From positions 619,688-683,687 of the forward strand of contig NZ_VWSH01000003.1 in the NCBI RefSeq assembly GCF_008629695.1: a stretch of 64,000 nucleotides of DNA. Direction: 5' to 3'. A model generated the notes under the pieces. That model saw only the letters and a list, made by a program, of their open reading frames with translations. It was not told the origin of the DNA and did no database searches. How positions within the stretch are numbered: the stretch's first letter is position 1; each line of letters starts with the position of its first letter. Both the position numbers and the translations under genes were made by a program. This document shows positions 1 to 8,533 of the stretch, piece by piece. The stretch comes from Taibaiella lutea (GTDB lineage Bacteria > Bacteroidota > Bacteroidia > Chitinophagales > Chitinophagaceae).

Positions 1-1266
1 TCTCAGGCTCAGATTCCTGTTGCTTTTTATACTAAAGAACAATTGAAAAGCCTTCCGAATGTGGATGAATTGATGAGTGCACCTGCAGGTAGTATTGTAG
101 GACCATTTTATGATGGCAGCAACTATACTTTAGCTAAAATTCAGGAAACAAAAACTTTGCCCGATTCGGTTAAATGCCGTCACATACTTGTCGGATTAAA
201 AGATCCGCAAACAGGACAGGAAAAATTAACGGATGCACAGGCGAAAGCAAAAATTGACAGCATCGTTGCAATGGCAAACGGTGGTGTTCCTTTCGATACA
301 TTAGCTGCACGTTTCTCTGATGATTTGGGAAGCAAAGATAAAGGTGGTGAATACGAATTCACATTGGCAAACAGATCCGGTCAGAATCCTTTAGCCCCTG
401 AATTCGGTGACTTCGTTTTTGAAGGCCATACAGGTGAAAAGAAAGTGGTAAAGACAGAATTTGGTTATCACTATATTGAAATCCTGAGTCAAAAAGCACC
501 AACAACTACCAGCAAAATCGCTTTTGTTGCACGTCCGTTTAATTACAGCGAAACAACAAATAATGCGCTTTATGCTACTGCTTCTCAGTTTTCAGGCAGT
601 GCCAAAAACGCAAAAATGTTTGACAATCTTGCCAAATCAAAAGGTTATAATATTCAAAGCGCTGATGGTTTAAATCAAAACAGCTTCCTTGTAAACGGAC
701 TTGGCTCTTCCCGCGATTTGGTAAAATGGGCATACAGTGCGAAACTTGGCGACGTTTCAACCGTTTATACGATTGGAGACAGATACATCGTTGCAAAACT
801 TTCGAGCGTTATGGATGCAGGTTTGGCTCCGGTAAATGATAAAACACGTCCGTTCATTGAACAATATGTGATGAAAAACAAAAAAGCTGAAGCTTTGAAA
901 AACAAAATCAAAGGTCAGGCTTCATTGGAAGCTATTGCACAAAGTCAGGGTCAGGCAGTAGGTACTGCAGATTCTGTAAACTTTGTTCAAGGTTTTATTC
1001 CGGGTGTTGGCCAGGAACCAAAAGTCGTTGGCTATGCATTTTTCAAATCATTCAATGCAAACACAGTAAGCCCTGCAATTTCAGGACAAGACGCTGTTTA
1101 TGTAATCAGCTTATTGGGAAAAACAAATCTTCCGGCCGCTCCGCGTGATATCAACATGGAACGTAAAATGCAGGATTATCAATTGAAAGCAAATGCTGCT
1201 CAAATGGTAATGGCAGGTATGAAAGATGCTGCAGAAGTTAAAGATCAAAGATCTGACATATACTAA
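1..1266 (+). CDS. PpiC-type peptidylprolyl isomerase, PpiD/SurA-like (5' end outside window)
   Basis: C-terminal part of a periplasmic prolyl isomerase/foldase. The reading frame is open from base 1, so the N-terminal membrane anchor or signal peptide lies upstream of the window. A parvulin (PpiC) domain is encoded at about 170-495: it begins VKCRHILV, has the GGEYEF turn and ends in FGYHYIEI. About 255 residues follow, as in PpiD-like proteins of Bacteroidota. The TTG at 43 is not a credible start because homology-like sequence continues before it. A strong terminator follows. By family, it helps fold outer-membrane or secreted proteins. Confidence 0.88.
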   Translation, partial: SQAQIPVAFYTKEQLKSLPNVDELMSAPAGSIVGPFYDGSNYTLAKIQETKTLPDSVKCRHILVGLKDPQTGQEKLTDAQAKAKIDSIVAMANGGVPFDTLAARFSDDLGSKDKGGEYEFTLANRSGQNPLAPEFGDFVFEGHTGEKKVVKTEFGYHYIEILSQKAPTTTSKIAFVARPFNYSETTNNALYATASQFSGSAKNAKMFDNLAKSKGYNIQSADGLNQNSFLVNGLGSSRDLVKWAYSAKLGDVSTVYTIGDRYIVAKLSSVMDAGLAPVNDKTRPFIEQYVMKNKKAEALKNKIKGQASLEAIAQSQGQAVGTADSVNFVQGFIPGVGQEPKVVGYAFFKSFNANTVSPAISGQDAVYVISLLGKTNLPAAPRDINMERKMQDYQLKANAAQMVMAGMKDAAEVKDQRSDIY

Positions 1267-1286
1267 TATTGACAGGATAAGAATAT

Positions 1287-1315
1287 AAAAAAGGGGCTTT
1301 ATTGCCCCTTTTTTA
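1287..1315 (+). terminator. Rho-independent terminator after PpiC gene
   Basis: Seven-base stem AAGGGGC/GCCCCTT (1291-1297 and 1304-1310) with a six-base loop and a T tract. Confidence 0.85.
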
Positions 1316-1362
1316 ATAGCTGAACTTATTTGTCTCTGCAGGAATAAGATAAATCTGAAATA

Positions 1363-2457
1363 TTGAAAAATAAAAAAATCATACTGACTGTCATTAATGA
1401 TCTGAATTTTGATCAGCGAATGATTCGTATTTGCACTTCACTTGCAAATGCAGGTTATGATGTGGAACTGGTAGGCAGATCACATAAAAACAGCAAGCCG
1501 CTTTCTAAAAAATCTTTTCAGCAAAAACGTTTTGCTATTGGTCCCGATAAAGGGAAAATGATGTATTTATTATTCTGGATCCGGTTGTTTTTTTATCTCT
1601 TATTTCAAAAAGCGGACGCTCTTTGTGCGATAGATTTGGACACGATTTTACCGGTATATTTTGTTTCAAGAATCAGACGCATCAAACGTGTTTATGATGC
1701 CCATGAATTGTTTACAGAAATGCAGGAAGTTGTAACACGACCGCGAGAAAAGAAAATGTGGGATTGGATTGAAAAAGTTACAGTCCCAAACTTTCCGGTT
1801 GGCTATACTATTGGGGAATGTTATGCCGATGTGTTCAGAGAAAAATATGACGTGCAATATTCAATTGTGCGCAACGCCACTATATTAAGGCCTTTCAGCA
1901 TTCCGCCCAAGCCGGATAAATATATTTTGTATCAGGGAGCTGTAAATGTAGGGCGTTGCTTTGAGTTTCTGATTCCGGCAATGCAACATATAGAAATGCC
2001 TTTGATAATTTGCGGTGCAGGCAATTTTTATGATGAAGCGGTAATGCTGACAAAACAGTATAAGCTGGAACATAAAATCACTTTTAAGGGATATGTACCT
2101 CCGCAAGAGTTGAAAACGATTACAGAAAAAGCCTGGGTCGGCATAACCTTATTTGAAGCGGTCGGACCAAGTAACAGGCTGTCTATGGCTAATCGGTTTT
2201 TTGATTATATGCATAGCGGTGTCCCGCAATTGTGCATGGCTTATCCCGAATATGAAAGGGTGAATGCGAATTTTGAACTGGCATACCTTATTGAAGAACC
2301 GAATATCGACAATATTGCGAAAGCTTTATCTACGTTGATTTACGACGAAAGCTATCACCGGAAGTTACAGGACAATGCCATGAAAGCCCGCGAGGTTTAT
2401 AATTGGCAGGAAGAAGAAATACGGTTACTTAAAGTATATGAAAACTTGTTTGCTTAG
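1363..2457 (+). CDS. Glycosyltransferase, GT-B fold (GT4-like)
   Basis: Predicted glycosyltransferase of 364 residues. It opens with a short beta strand (KKIILTVIND) and the FDQRMIRI pattern common in Bacteroidota GT4 enzymes. A C-terminal nucleotide-sugar half contains YQGAVNVGRCFE, IICGAGNF and GPSNRLSMANRFFDYMHSG. The start is a TTG; no ATG fits the N-terminal strand. It lies 15 bp before a second glycosyltransferase and probably forms an operon with it, making a cell-surface polysaccharide or glycan. Donor and acceptor cannot be told from sequence. Confidence 0.82.
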   Translation: MKNKKIILTVINDLNFDQRMIRICTSLANAGYDVELVGRSHKNSKPLSKKSFQQKRFAIGPDKGKMMYLLFWIRLFFYLLFQKADALCAIDLDTILPVYFVSRIRRIKRVYDAHELFTEMQEVVTRPREKKMWDWIEKVTVPNFPVGYTIGECYADVFREKYDVQYSIVRNATILRPFSIPPKPDKYILYQGAVNVGRCFEFLIPAMQHIEMPLIICGAGNFYDEAVMLTKQYKLEHKITFKGYVPPQELKTITEKAWVGITLFEAVGPSNRLSMANRFFDYMHSGVPQLCMAYPEYERVNANFELAYLIEEPNIDNIAKALSTLIYDESYHRKLQDNAMKAREVYNWQEEEIRLLKVYENLFA

Positions 2458-2472
2458 TCCTATTTTTACAGT

Positions 2473-3600
2473 ATGAAACTACACATCATATCTTCCGATG
2501 TTCCTTTTCCGCCTGATTATGGCGGTATGGTTGATGTGTATTATAAGATCAAAAACTTACATGAAGCCGGCGTAAAAATATATCTTCATTGTTTTGAATA
2601 TGGCCGGGGTGAGTCTGCTCGAATGAAAGACTTTTGTGAAGAGGTATTTTACTACAAAAGGAAAACGGGCGTAAAAGGGTTGTCGTTGAAATTGCCTTAT
2701 ATGATGTATTCCCGGAGGGACGACAACTTATTGAATAACCTTATTGATATAGATGCACCTATTCTGTTTGAAGGTGTCCATACAACTTATTATCTCTCGC
2801 ATCCAGCTCTGGAACAACGTTTCAAGCTGATGCGCAATCAAAACCTGGAACAGGAATATTATACTTTATTAGCTAACAGAGAAACAAATCCTGCTAAAAA
2901 ATTTTACTACAAAACGGAAGCCAGGCTGCTGAAAATCAAAGAAAGCAGGTTGGATGCCGCTGATGTGTTTTTAACGGTGGCGGAGCACGATCATAATTTT
3001 TTCAAACAGGCTTATCCGCAAAAACAGCATGCCTACATTCCTTCCTTCCAGCCTTATAATGAGGTGAAATCTTTACCGGGTAAAGGCAAATATGTTTTAT
3101 ATCATGGTAATCTGGGACATCCGGAAAATGTAGAGGCGGCTTTGTTCTTATTGAGTGAAGTGTGTCCTAAAATAGACATTCCATTCATTTTTGCAGGAAA
3201 AGATCCTTCTTCAAAAGTTACAGATGCCTGCAGTAATCTTAAAAACTGCACATTGATTTCAAATCCTGATATGAAGGAGATGGAGAGCTTAATAGCAAAT
3301 GCACAGGTACATTTATTGCCAACCTTTCAGGCAACAGGGTTGAAGCTGAAGCTGCTGCACGCATTGTTCAATGGAAGACATATTGTGGTAAATGAAGCCA
3401 TGGTAGCCGGAACCGGACTTTCAGACATCTGCAATGTTGCATCAGACGCAAATGATTTTATAGCAAAAACAAAACGGTTGTTTGATATTTCTTTTGATGA
3501 ACAAACGATTCATGAACGCAATAAAGAACTGTTGAAACGTTACAATAATCCTGAAAATGCAAAAAGAATTATTGCATTTTTGGAACAGGAAAAGAAATAG
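2473..3600 (+). CDS. Glycosyltransferase family protein
   Basis: 375 residues; begins MKLHIISSDVPFPPDYGG, the typical N-terminal strand and glycine loop of GT4-type enzymes. The C-terminal half has YHGNLGHPENVEAA, PFIFAGKDP and LPTFQATGLKLKLLHAL, matching the nucleotide-sugar binding half. It follows another glycosyltransferase by 15 bp in the same direction, so the two probably act in one surface-glycan pathway. Substrates are unknown. Confidence 0.82.
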   Translation: MKLHIISSDVPFPPDYGGMVDVYYKIKNLHEAGVKIYLHCFEYGRGESARMKDFCEEVFYYKRKTGVKGLSLKLPYMMYSRRDDNLLNNLIDIDAPILFEGVHTTYYLSHPALEQRFKLMRNQNLEQEYYTLLANRETNPAKKFYYKTEARLLKIKESRLDAADVFLTVAEHDHNFFKQAYPQKQHAYIPSFQPYNEVKSLPGKGKYVLYHGNLGHPENVEAALFLLSEVCPKIDIPFIFAGKDPSSKVTDACSNLKNCTLISNPDMKEMESLIANAQVHLLPTFQATGLKLKLLHALFNGRHIVVNEAMVAGTGLSDICNVASDANDFIAKTKRLFDISFDEQTIHERNKELLKRYNNPENAKRIIAFLEQEKK

Positions 3601-3626
3601 ATTTTCATCGGTAACAAAAACATTTT

Positions 3627-4340
3627 ATGTCCAAAACATTTTTGAAAGCAGCATGGAGAAAGCTTGCTTTATTCAATTATGAAGTGGATTCCGCTATCCT
3701 TAAACCATTTCTGCCTAAAGGAACGGAACTGGATTTATGGAACAATACATGCTACGTAAGTCTGGTTGGCTTCATGTTTTTAAATACACGCATAAAGGGT
3801 TTCAAAATTCCTTTCCATACTGATTTCGAAGAAGTCAATCTACGGTTTTATGTACGCTACAATGATAAAGGAAGTCTGAAAAGAGGTGTGGTTTTTATAA
3901 AAGAAATCGTTCCGAAACCGGCTTTAACTTTTGTTGCAAATACAATTTATAGAGAAAACTATGAGACCTTGCCCATGAAGCATCTTTGGGAAGAAAAAGA
4001 TGGAAAGCAGATTATAACTTATAGTTGGCGCAAGAAGAAAAAATGGCATTCAATGACATTGGAAACAGGTCCGGAATTAAGAGAAATAGGGCAGGGGAGC
4101 GAAGCGGAATTTATTACGGAACATTATTGGGGTTACACACAAATTAATAAGGACAAAACTTCTGAATATGAAGTAAAGCATCCGAAATGGCAAATGTATG
4201 ATGTGCAGGATTATACCGTAGATGTTGATTTTGCAGCGATGTATGGACAACAATTTGCCTTTTTATCCGGAATAAAACCTTTGTCCGTTTTTCTGGCCGA
4301 AGGTTCTGATATCAGCGTAGAAGCGGGAAGAGTTATATAA
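3627..4340 (+). CDS. DUF2071 (YqjF-like) family protein
   Basis: 237 residues matching the DUF2071/YqjF family in layout: N-terminal LFNYEVDSAILKPFLPKGTE, then YVSLVGFMFLNTRI, a central VNLRFYVRY strand, and a C-terminal EHYWGYTQ segment. The biochemical role of the family is not established. It lies 26 bp after the glycosyltransferases and is closed by a terminator shared with the convergent ftsE. Confidence 0.8.
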   Translation: MSKTFLKAAWRKLALFNYEVDSAILKPFLPKGTELDLWNNTCYVSLVGFMFLNTRIKGFKIPFHTDFEEVNLRFYVRYNDKGSLKRGVVFIKEIVPKPALTFVANTIYRENYETLPMKHLWEEKDGKQIITYSWRKKKKWHSMTLETGPELREIGQGSEAEFITEHYWGYTQINKDKTSEYEVKHPKWQMYDVQDYTVDVDFAAMYGQQFAFLSGIKPLSVFLAEGSDISVEAGRVI

Positions 4341-4350
4341 TATCAACTAA

Positions 4351-4376
4351 AAAGACGCACATGATGCGTCTTTTTT
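4351..4376. terminator. Bidirectional terminator between DUF2071 gene and ftsE
   Basis: Nine-base inverted repeat AAAGACGCA/TGCGTCTTT (4351-4359, 4365-4373) with T tracts on both strands, between convergent genes. Confidence 0.85.
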
Positions 4377-4378
4377 GA

Positions 4379-5083
4379 TTATTCTGAAGTATTGTTATTC
4401 GAAGGGATGGTAAGCTCATGAACACCGCCCTGTTCAATTCGTATAACGCGGGCCGGGTATCTTTGAATGATGCCATAATCATGTGTTGCCATTACAACCG
4501 CTGTTTGGTAATCGCGGCAAATAGTAAACAATAATTGCATTATCTTATCAGTCGTTTCCGGATCAAGATTTCCGGTTGGTTCATCAGCAAGTATCAGCTT
4601 TGGGTTATTAAGCAAGGCGCGTGCAATATCAACTCTCTGTTGCTCACCACCACTCATTTCATAAGTCATCTTATAACCTTTGGCACGCAATCCCACCTTA
4701 TCCAGCACACTTTCTATCTTCTCTTTCATTAAAGCTTTATCGGTCCAGCCGGTAGCTTTTAAAACAAACTCAAGATTGTCGTTTACATTCCGGTCGGTAA
4801 GCAATTGAAAATCCTGAAATACAATACCCAGATTACGGCGCAATAACGGAACTGTTTTCCAGCTCAGATCTTTCAGCTTAAATCCGGCTACTTCAGCATT
4901 TCCTTCTTTCAATTGTAAATCACCATACAACGTTTTCAGTAAGCTTGATTTACCGGTGCCTGTTTTACCAATAAGATAAACGAATTCGCCTTTTGCAACT
5001 TCAAGGTTTACATTGTCCAATACCAGACTTTTGCCTTGATATATCTGTACGTTTTTTAGCGAAACCGGAACTTCTGTCGACAT
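4379..5083 (-). CDS. ftsE: Cell-division ABC transporter ATP-binding protein FtsE
   Basis: 234-residue ABC ATPase. Walker A is GKTGTGKSS, the signature is [16 protein letters not shown] and Walker B is [13 protein letters not shown], all in the FtsE style. FtsE works with the membrane protein FtsX to control septal peptidoglycan hydrolases; ftsX is not in this window. The frame stays open to 5206, but those extra 41 codons run through an intergenic repeat. The ATG at 5083 gives the normal family length and has a -7 box (5109-5116) just upstream. A LolD-like ATPase is the main alternative. Confidence 0.85.
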   Translation of the reverse strand: MSTEVPVSLKNVQIYQGKSLVLDNVNLEVAKGEFVYLIGKTGTGKSSLLKTLYGDLQLKEGNAEVAGFKLKDLSWKTVPLLRRNLGIVFQDFQLLTDRNVNDNLEFVLKATGWTDKALMKEKIESVLDKVGLRAKGYKMTYEMSGGEQQRVDIARALLNNPKLILADEPTGNLDPETTDKIMQLLFTICRDYQTAVVMATHDYGIIQRYPARVIRIEQGGVHELTIPSNNNTSE

Positions 5084-5108
5084 GAATGCTGTTATTTGTG
5101 AATGGTTA

Positions 5109-5116
5109 CAAAAATA
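5109..5116 (-). promoter_or_regulatory. -7 promoter box upstream of ftsE
   Basis: CAAAAATA on the plus strand, i.e. TATTTTTG on the minus strand, matches the Bacteroidota -7 consensus TAnnTTTG, 25 bp before the chosen ftsE start. Confidence 0.5.
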
Positions 5117-5126
5117 GGCTTTATTT

Positions 5127-5212
5127 TCTTTTTTGCTCCGCCAAAAAAGAAACAAAAAAGGCGTTCGAAAACCAATTGCTCCGCTGGTTTTCGATGGCTT
5201 GCGCACTTCTGG
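5127..5212. repeat. Intergenic double-hairpin element
   Basis: Two adjacent inverted repeats: 5127-5135/5142-5150 (9-bp arms) and 5165-5174/5185-5194 (10-bp arms). Both loops contain CTCCGC, so the two hairpins look related. It lies between ftsE and the 2OG-Fe(II) oxygenase gene and resembles a dispersed intergenic repeat, though no second copy was found in the window. Confidence 0.5.
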
Positions 5213-5305
5213 CGATCAAAAAATTTGTGTTGAAAGCTTTTAACAGAATAGATAGCAAAATGATATTAATCCTTGTAAGGATTAAACTAACAATCCTCTT
5301 TTAAA

Positions 5306-6142
5306 CTATTTATCTTTCTTATAAATATGCTTGGTTTCTACAATCCGCTTACCTGTAATTTTCCTGATGAAGTTTCGGAGGTTTCTGTCCAGCTTTAAAA
5401 AAACACCTTTTACTGATTCTTCAGGACGGCCGTAAAAAGAAGTTACATGAAAATAACTTTGATTTTCTGCGGGTACTTTGGAAAAATAATAATTGGAAAC
5501 ACAACAACGTTTTCCTTCGGCCACAACTTTGCTTACGGAATGATAGGAAGATTTATTGGTAATCATTAATGCCAAACGATTGAATGCGCTCAAAATAGTC
5601 CTGGGATTACCTTTTACACCTTTATCCCAAAGTTCAAGATTGCCTCCGTTTTCCAATTTCCAATCGGGTGTAACATAATAGAGCAGATTTAAAACCCTGT
5701 AATTTTCCCGTTCATTGTCGTGCGAATTATCGAGGTGCGGATTTAAAAAATTACCTTTTGCCATTAAACTGATGCCTCCGGCGTAAAGATGTTCGTCCGG
5801 CTGCATGTTTTCAATACCTGTTATTTCCTCGCAGATTTTCACAATCCTGTCGTCCTGAAAAGCAAACACAATTTCTTCCAGTAATGGATTGTACAAATCC
5901 ATCTGGGCTGCAACACGCTTATTTTCCCGCATGGATTTGTGGATGGCCATTTCTTCAGCAGAGGGAAACGCATCGTATATCGTTGCTGCAATGTCTTCGG
6001 GCAAAAGGTTATCTATATAGCAGGAATTTATGCGGCCTTGCTGCTGGAACATCTCTTTTAAAGACTGCTTTTGTTCCTGTAATTTTTCAAGAATAAGGTC
6101 TGCCAATTGTCCTCGGGTATATGGAGTGTTGTTTTGCAACAT
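5306..6142 (-). CDS. 2OG-Fe(II) oxygenase superfamily protein
   Basis: 278 residues from the ATG at 6142. The double-stranded beta-helix signature is present: an HxD iron motif in NPHLDNSHDNER, a distal histidine in SYHSVSKV, and EGKRCCVSNYYFSK near the end. Such enzymes hydroxylate proteins or small molecules using 2-oxoglutarate and oxygen; the substrate is unknown. The frame extends to 6214, but that segment lies in the upstream gene's terminator, and a -7 box sits at 6167-6174, so 6142 is preferred. Confidence 0.8.
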   Translation of the reverse strand: MLQNNTPYTRGQLADLILEKLQEQKQSLKEMFQQQGRINSCYIDNLLPEDIAATIYDAFPSAEEMAIHKSMRENKRVAAQMDLYNPLLEEIVFAFQDDRIVKICEEITGIENMQPDEHLYAGGISLMAKGNFLNPHLDNSHDNERENYRVLNLLYYVTPDWKLENGGNLELWDKGVKGNPRTILSAFNRLALMITNKSSYHSVSKVVAEGKRCCVSNYYFSKVPAENQSYFHVTSFYGRPEESVKGVFLKLDRNLRNFIRKITGKRIVETKHIYKKDK

Positions 6143-6166
6143 GCTTTCTATGCTTTTGTGATTATG

Positions 6167-6174
6167 CAAATATA
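6167..6174 (-). promoter_or_regulatory. -7 promoter box for 2OG-Fe(II) oxygenase gene
   Basis: CAAATATA (TATATTTG on the minus strand) matches TAnnTTTG, 24 bp before the ATG at 6142. Confidence 0.5.
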
Positions 6175-6179
6175 AATTA

Positions 6180-6216
6180 TAAAAAAGAGTGCAGCCTATA
6201 ATGCTGCACTCCAATA
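6180..6216 (-). terminator. Terminator after DUF6263 lipoprotein gene
   Basis: Nine-base inverted repeat GAGTGCAGC/GCTGCACTC with a T run on the minus strand. Confidence 0.8.
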
Positions 6217-6233
6217 AATTTGCCTTTTACAGG

Positions 6234-7136
6234 TTATTGTTTCTTACTGCTTACACTAATCGTGCTTTTGATGTTGATATCTTCCGGAGCGTTCTGCATT
6301 GTCATTTTACCTTTAATATCAGAAATGGTTTTACTGCTGATTACCTGTCCTGTGGCAATATCCAGCTCAATAGTACCTTCCTGCTTCCCGTTTAATTCCA
6401 TTTGTGTTTTTACAGAATCTGCACCCATTTCTGTTTTTGGCAAACTTAAATCTGAGGTTACCGAAAGCGTAGCTTTGCCGTTTTCTACAGACTTTAAGGA
6501 GTAGGTGTTTTCCATGCCGATATTGATCCCCGATACCGTCATTTGCTGTTTTTTATTCCATGTATCGCCTACTTTGACCTTATGCCCGGGATACATATCA
6601 AAAGAGCTTTGCATCATCATGCGGATGGCAGTATCGTTCAGTTGATTTTTTATATTTTGTTGGGCTGCGGGATTATTAACCATATTAAATGAAGCTACAA
6701 TAGCGTCCAGGCCACTTACTTTTATAATCTGACCATCGGGAGCAATGTCCATCACAAATGACTTCCCAATCAGGCTATCCATTATATTCATACCCATCAC
6801 ATCTTGTTTCGGATCTTTCGAATCATATTTCATTTCGCCCATAGGAGAAGTCATAGAAATAAGAATATGGTTGTAGGTAGCTTCTATTGATTTAACGCCC
6901 GCATTATCGGACTTGCAATTATATACCATGTCCATTACCATATTCTGATTCATTGTGAGGCCTTGCATGATGCCGATGGTCTGGTCAATCTGCGTAGTAT
7001 ATAAATATTTGTCGCCGGCTTTAAAATTTAGTTTTAAATCTATGGCATCTGTATTGCTTCCCGACTTGCAGGATGTCATAAATGTATAACCACTCAAAAA
7101 CAAACAGGCAAGTATTACAAGCTTTAAATGTTTCAT
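6234..7136 (-). CDS. DUF6263 family lipoprotein
   Basis: 300 residues with a lipoprotein signal (hydrophobic MKHLKLVILACLFLSGY, lipobox ending MTSC at about residue 23). The mature part has LNFKAGDKYLYTTQIDQ and repeated beta-strand blocks such as KVGDTWNK and SLPKTEMGADS, the layout of the Bacteroidota DUF6263 family. It is probably anchored in the outer or inner membrane facing the periplasm. Function unknown. A -7 box lies at 7157-7164 and a terminator follows, so it is monocistronic. Confidence 0.75.
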   Translation of the reverse strand: MKHLKLVILACLFLSGYTFMTSCKSGSNTDAIDLKLNFKAGDKYLYTTQIDQTIGIMQGLTMNQNMVMDMVYNCKSDNAGVKSIEATYNHILISMTSPMGEMKYDSKDPKQDVMGMNIMDSLIGKSFVMDIAPDGQIIKVSGLDAIVASFNMVNNPAAQQNIKNQLNDTAIRMMMQSSFDMYPGHKVKVGDTWNKKQQMTVSGINIGMENTYSLKSVENGKATLSVTSDLSLPKTEMGADSVKTQMELNGKQEGTIELDIATGQVISSKTISDIKGKMTMQNAPEDINIKSTISVSSKKQ

Positions 7137-7156
7137 GTTTTCTATTTTGATTCGGA

Positions 7157-7164
7157 CAAAGATA
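7157..7164 (-). promoter_or_regulatory. -7 promoter box for DUF6263 gene
   Basis: CAAAGATA (TATCTTTG on the minus strand), 20 bp before the start codon. Confidence 0.5.
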
Positions 7165-7243
7165 ACCTTTTGAAAAATATGGCCTGAAGCGAAAATCTTT
7201 TGTCAAAAAATAAGAATCTGTTTATGATGATGCCGGGATTTAA

Positions 7244-7251
7244 TACTTTTG
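7244..7251 (+). promoter_or_regulatory. -7 promoter box for polysaccharide deacetylase
   Basis: TACTTTTG matches TAnnTTTG. It ends only 7 bp before the ATG at 7259, so the transcript would be leaderless or nearly so. Confidence 0.5.
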
Positions 7252-7258
7252 ATAGAAT

Positions 7259-7879
7259 ATGTATTTAATACAAACGCCAAAGTTATTAAGGGCATTAGCG
7301 CCATCTTTTGCAATATGGGAAAAACCTGTTTTGCCTGCGCAGCCAGCCGTTTACCTGACCTTTGACGATGGGCCACATCCTTTAGCAACGCCATTTGTGT
7401 TAGATGTACTCGCTAAATATGAAGCCGGGGCTACTTTCTTTTGCATCGGTAAAAATGTTGTGGAACATCCTGAAATCTTTCATCGTATTCTGAATGAAGG
7501 CCATGCTGTGGGTAACCATACACACAATCATTTAAATGGCTGGCATACAAAATCTGACATTTATATAGAAAATACACATCAGGCGGCACAATATATAAAC
7601 AGTAAACTCTTTCGCCCGCCTTATGGAAGGATAAAAAAGATACAGGCGGATAAATTACATGAAATGGGCTACAGCATTGTAATGTGGAGCTTATTAAGTG
7701 GCGATTTCGATATAAAAATCAGTCCTGAAAGATGTCTGGAAAATGTTGTGTTCAATTTGAAACCGGGTGATATTGTTGTATTTCATGATAGCCAGAAAGC
7801 CTGGGACAGGATGAATTATGTTTTGCCGAGGGTATTAGAACATTGCAAAAAAAACAAATGGTCCGTTAAAGCATTATAA
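7259..7879 (+). CDS. Polysaccharide deacetylase (NodB/PgdA family)
   Basis: 206 residues forming one NodB homology domain. All main motifs are visible: TFDDGPHP (catalytic Asp and metal Asp), HTHNH (metal histidines), RPPYG, and FHDS near the C-terminus. Carbohydrate esterase family 4 enzymes remove N-acetyl groups from peptidoglycan, chitin or related glycans. There is no signal peptide, so the protein may act in the cytoplasm or be tethered otherwise. It lies 6 bp before the sanA-like gene, suggesting a two-gene envelope operon. Confidence 0.88.
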   Translation: MYLIQTPKLLRALAPSFAIWEKPVLPAQPAVYLTFDDGPHPLATPFVLDVLAKYEAGATFFCIGKNVVEHPEIFHRILNEGHAVGNHTHNHLNGWHTKSDIYIENTHQAAQYINSKLFRPPYGRIKKIQADKLHEMGYSIVMWSLLSGDFDIKISPERCLENVVFNLKPGDIVVFHDSQKAWDRMNYVLPRVLEHCKKNKWSVKAL

Positions 7880-7885
7880 ATAAAA

Positions 7886-8527
7886 ATGAAAAGATTCAAC
7901 GTTCTTCTTAAAACATTATTTGTTCTTTTAATAGTAATGGTAGCAACGCTATTCGTTGTCAACAAATGGGTAACCGTTTCAACAGAAAAGCAATTGTATT
8001 CAGATGTGAATAGTATTCCACATAACAAAGTGGGATTGGTTTTAGGAACCTCAAAGCATTTGGCCGGCGGCTTTATCAATTATTATTATCAATATAGAAT
8101 TGACGCTGCTGTTGCATTATATAAAGCAGGTAAAATTGATTTTGTTTTGGTGAGCGGCGATAACGGAACAAAATCATATGACGAACCTACTACGATGCAG
8201 GATGACCTGATTGCAGCAGGCATTCCAAAAGAAAAAATATTCATGGACTATGCCGGCTTCAGGACATTGGATAGCATTCTCAGGTGTAAATATGTTTTTG
8301 GAGAAGATAACATTACTGTTATATCACAGCCTTTCCATAATCAAAGAGCAGTGTTTATCGCAAATCATAAGGACGTGCATGCTATTGCTTTTAATGCAAA
8401 GGATGTAAGTAAAAATGCCGGGTTCAAAACACTGTTGCGCGAAAAGTTTGCGCGTGTGAAAATGTTGCTGGACTTGGTTTTCAATAAGCAAGCCAAATTT
8501 TATGGGCAGAAGGTTGTGATAGAATAA
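7886..8527 (+). CDS. SanA/ElyC/YdcF family (DUF218) envelope protein
   Basis: 213 residues with one N-terminal membrane anchor (residues about 8-26). A DUF218 domain follows, with VGLVLGTSKHLAGG, FVLVSGDNGTKSYDEPTTM and ITVISQPFHNQRAVF, which match SanA rather than ElyC. In enterobacteria SanA is linked to envelope barrier function and vancomycin exclusion; the reaction is unknown. It is encoded directly after a polysaccharide deacetylase, consistent with a cell-wall role. Confidence 0.85.
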   Translation: MKRFNVLLKTLFVLLIVMVATLFVVNKWVTVSTEKQLYSDVNSIPHNKVGLVLGTSKHLAGGFINYYYQYRIDAAVALYKAGKIDFVLVSGDNGTKSYDEPTTMQDDLIAAGIPKEKIFMDYAGFRTLDSILRCKYVFGEDNITVISQPFHNQRAVFIANHKDVHAIAFNAKDVSKNAGFKTLLREKFARVKMLLDLVFNKQAKFYGQKVVIE

Positions 8528-8533
8528 GATTTT

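Noticed and set aside
5084-5206. N-terminal extension of FtsE
   Set aside because: Lies in an intergenic double hairpin and past a -7 box; family length fits the ATG at 5083.
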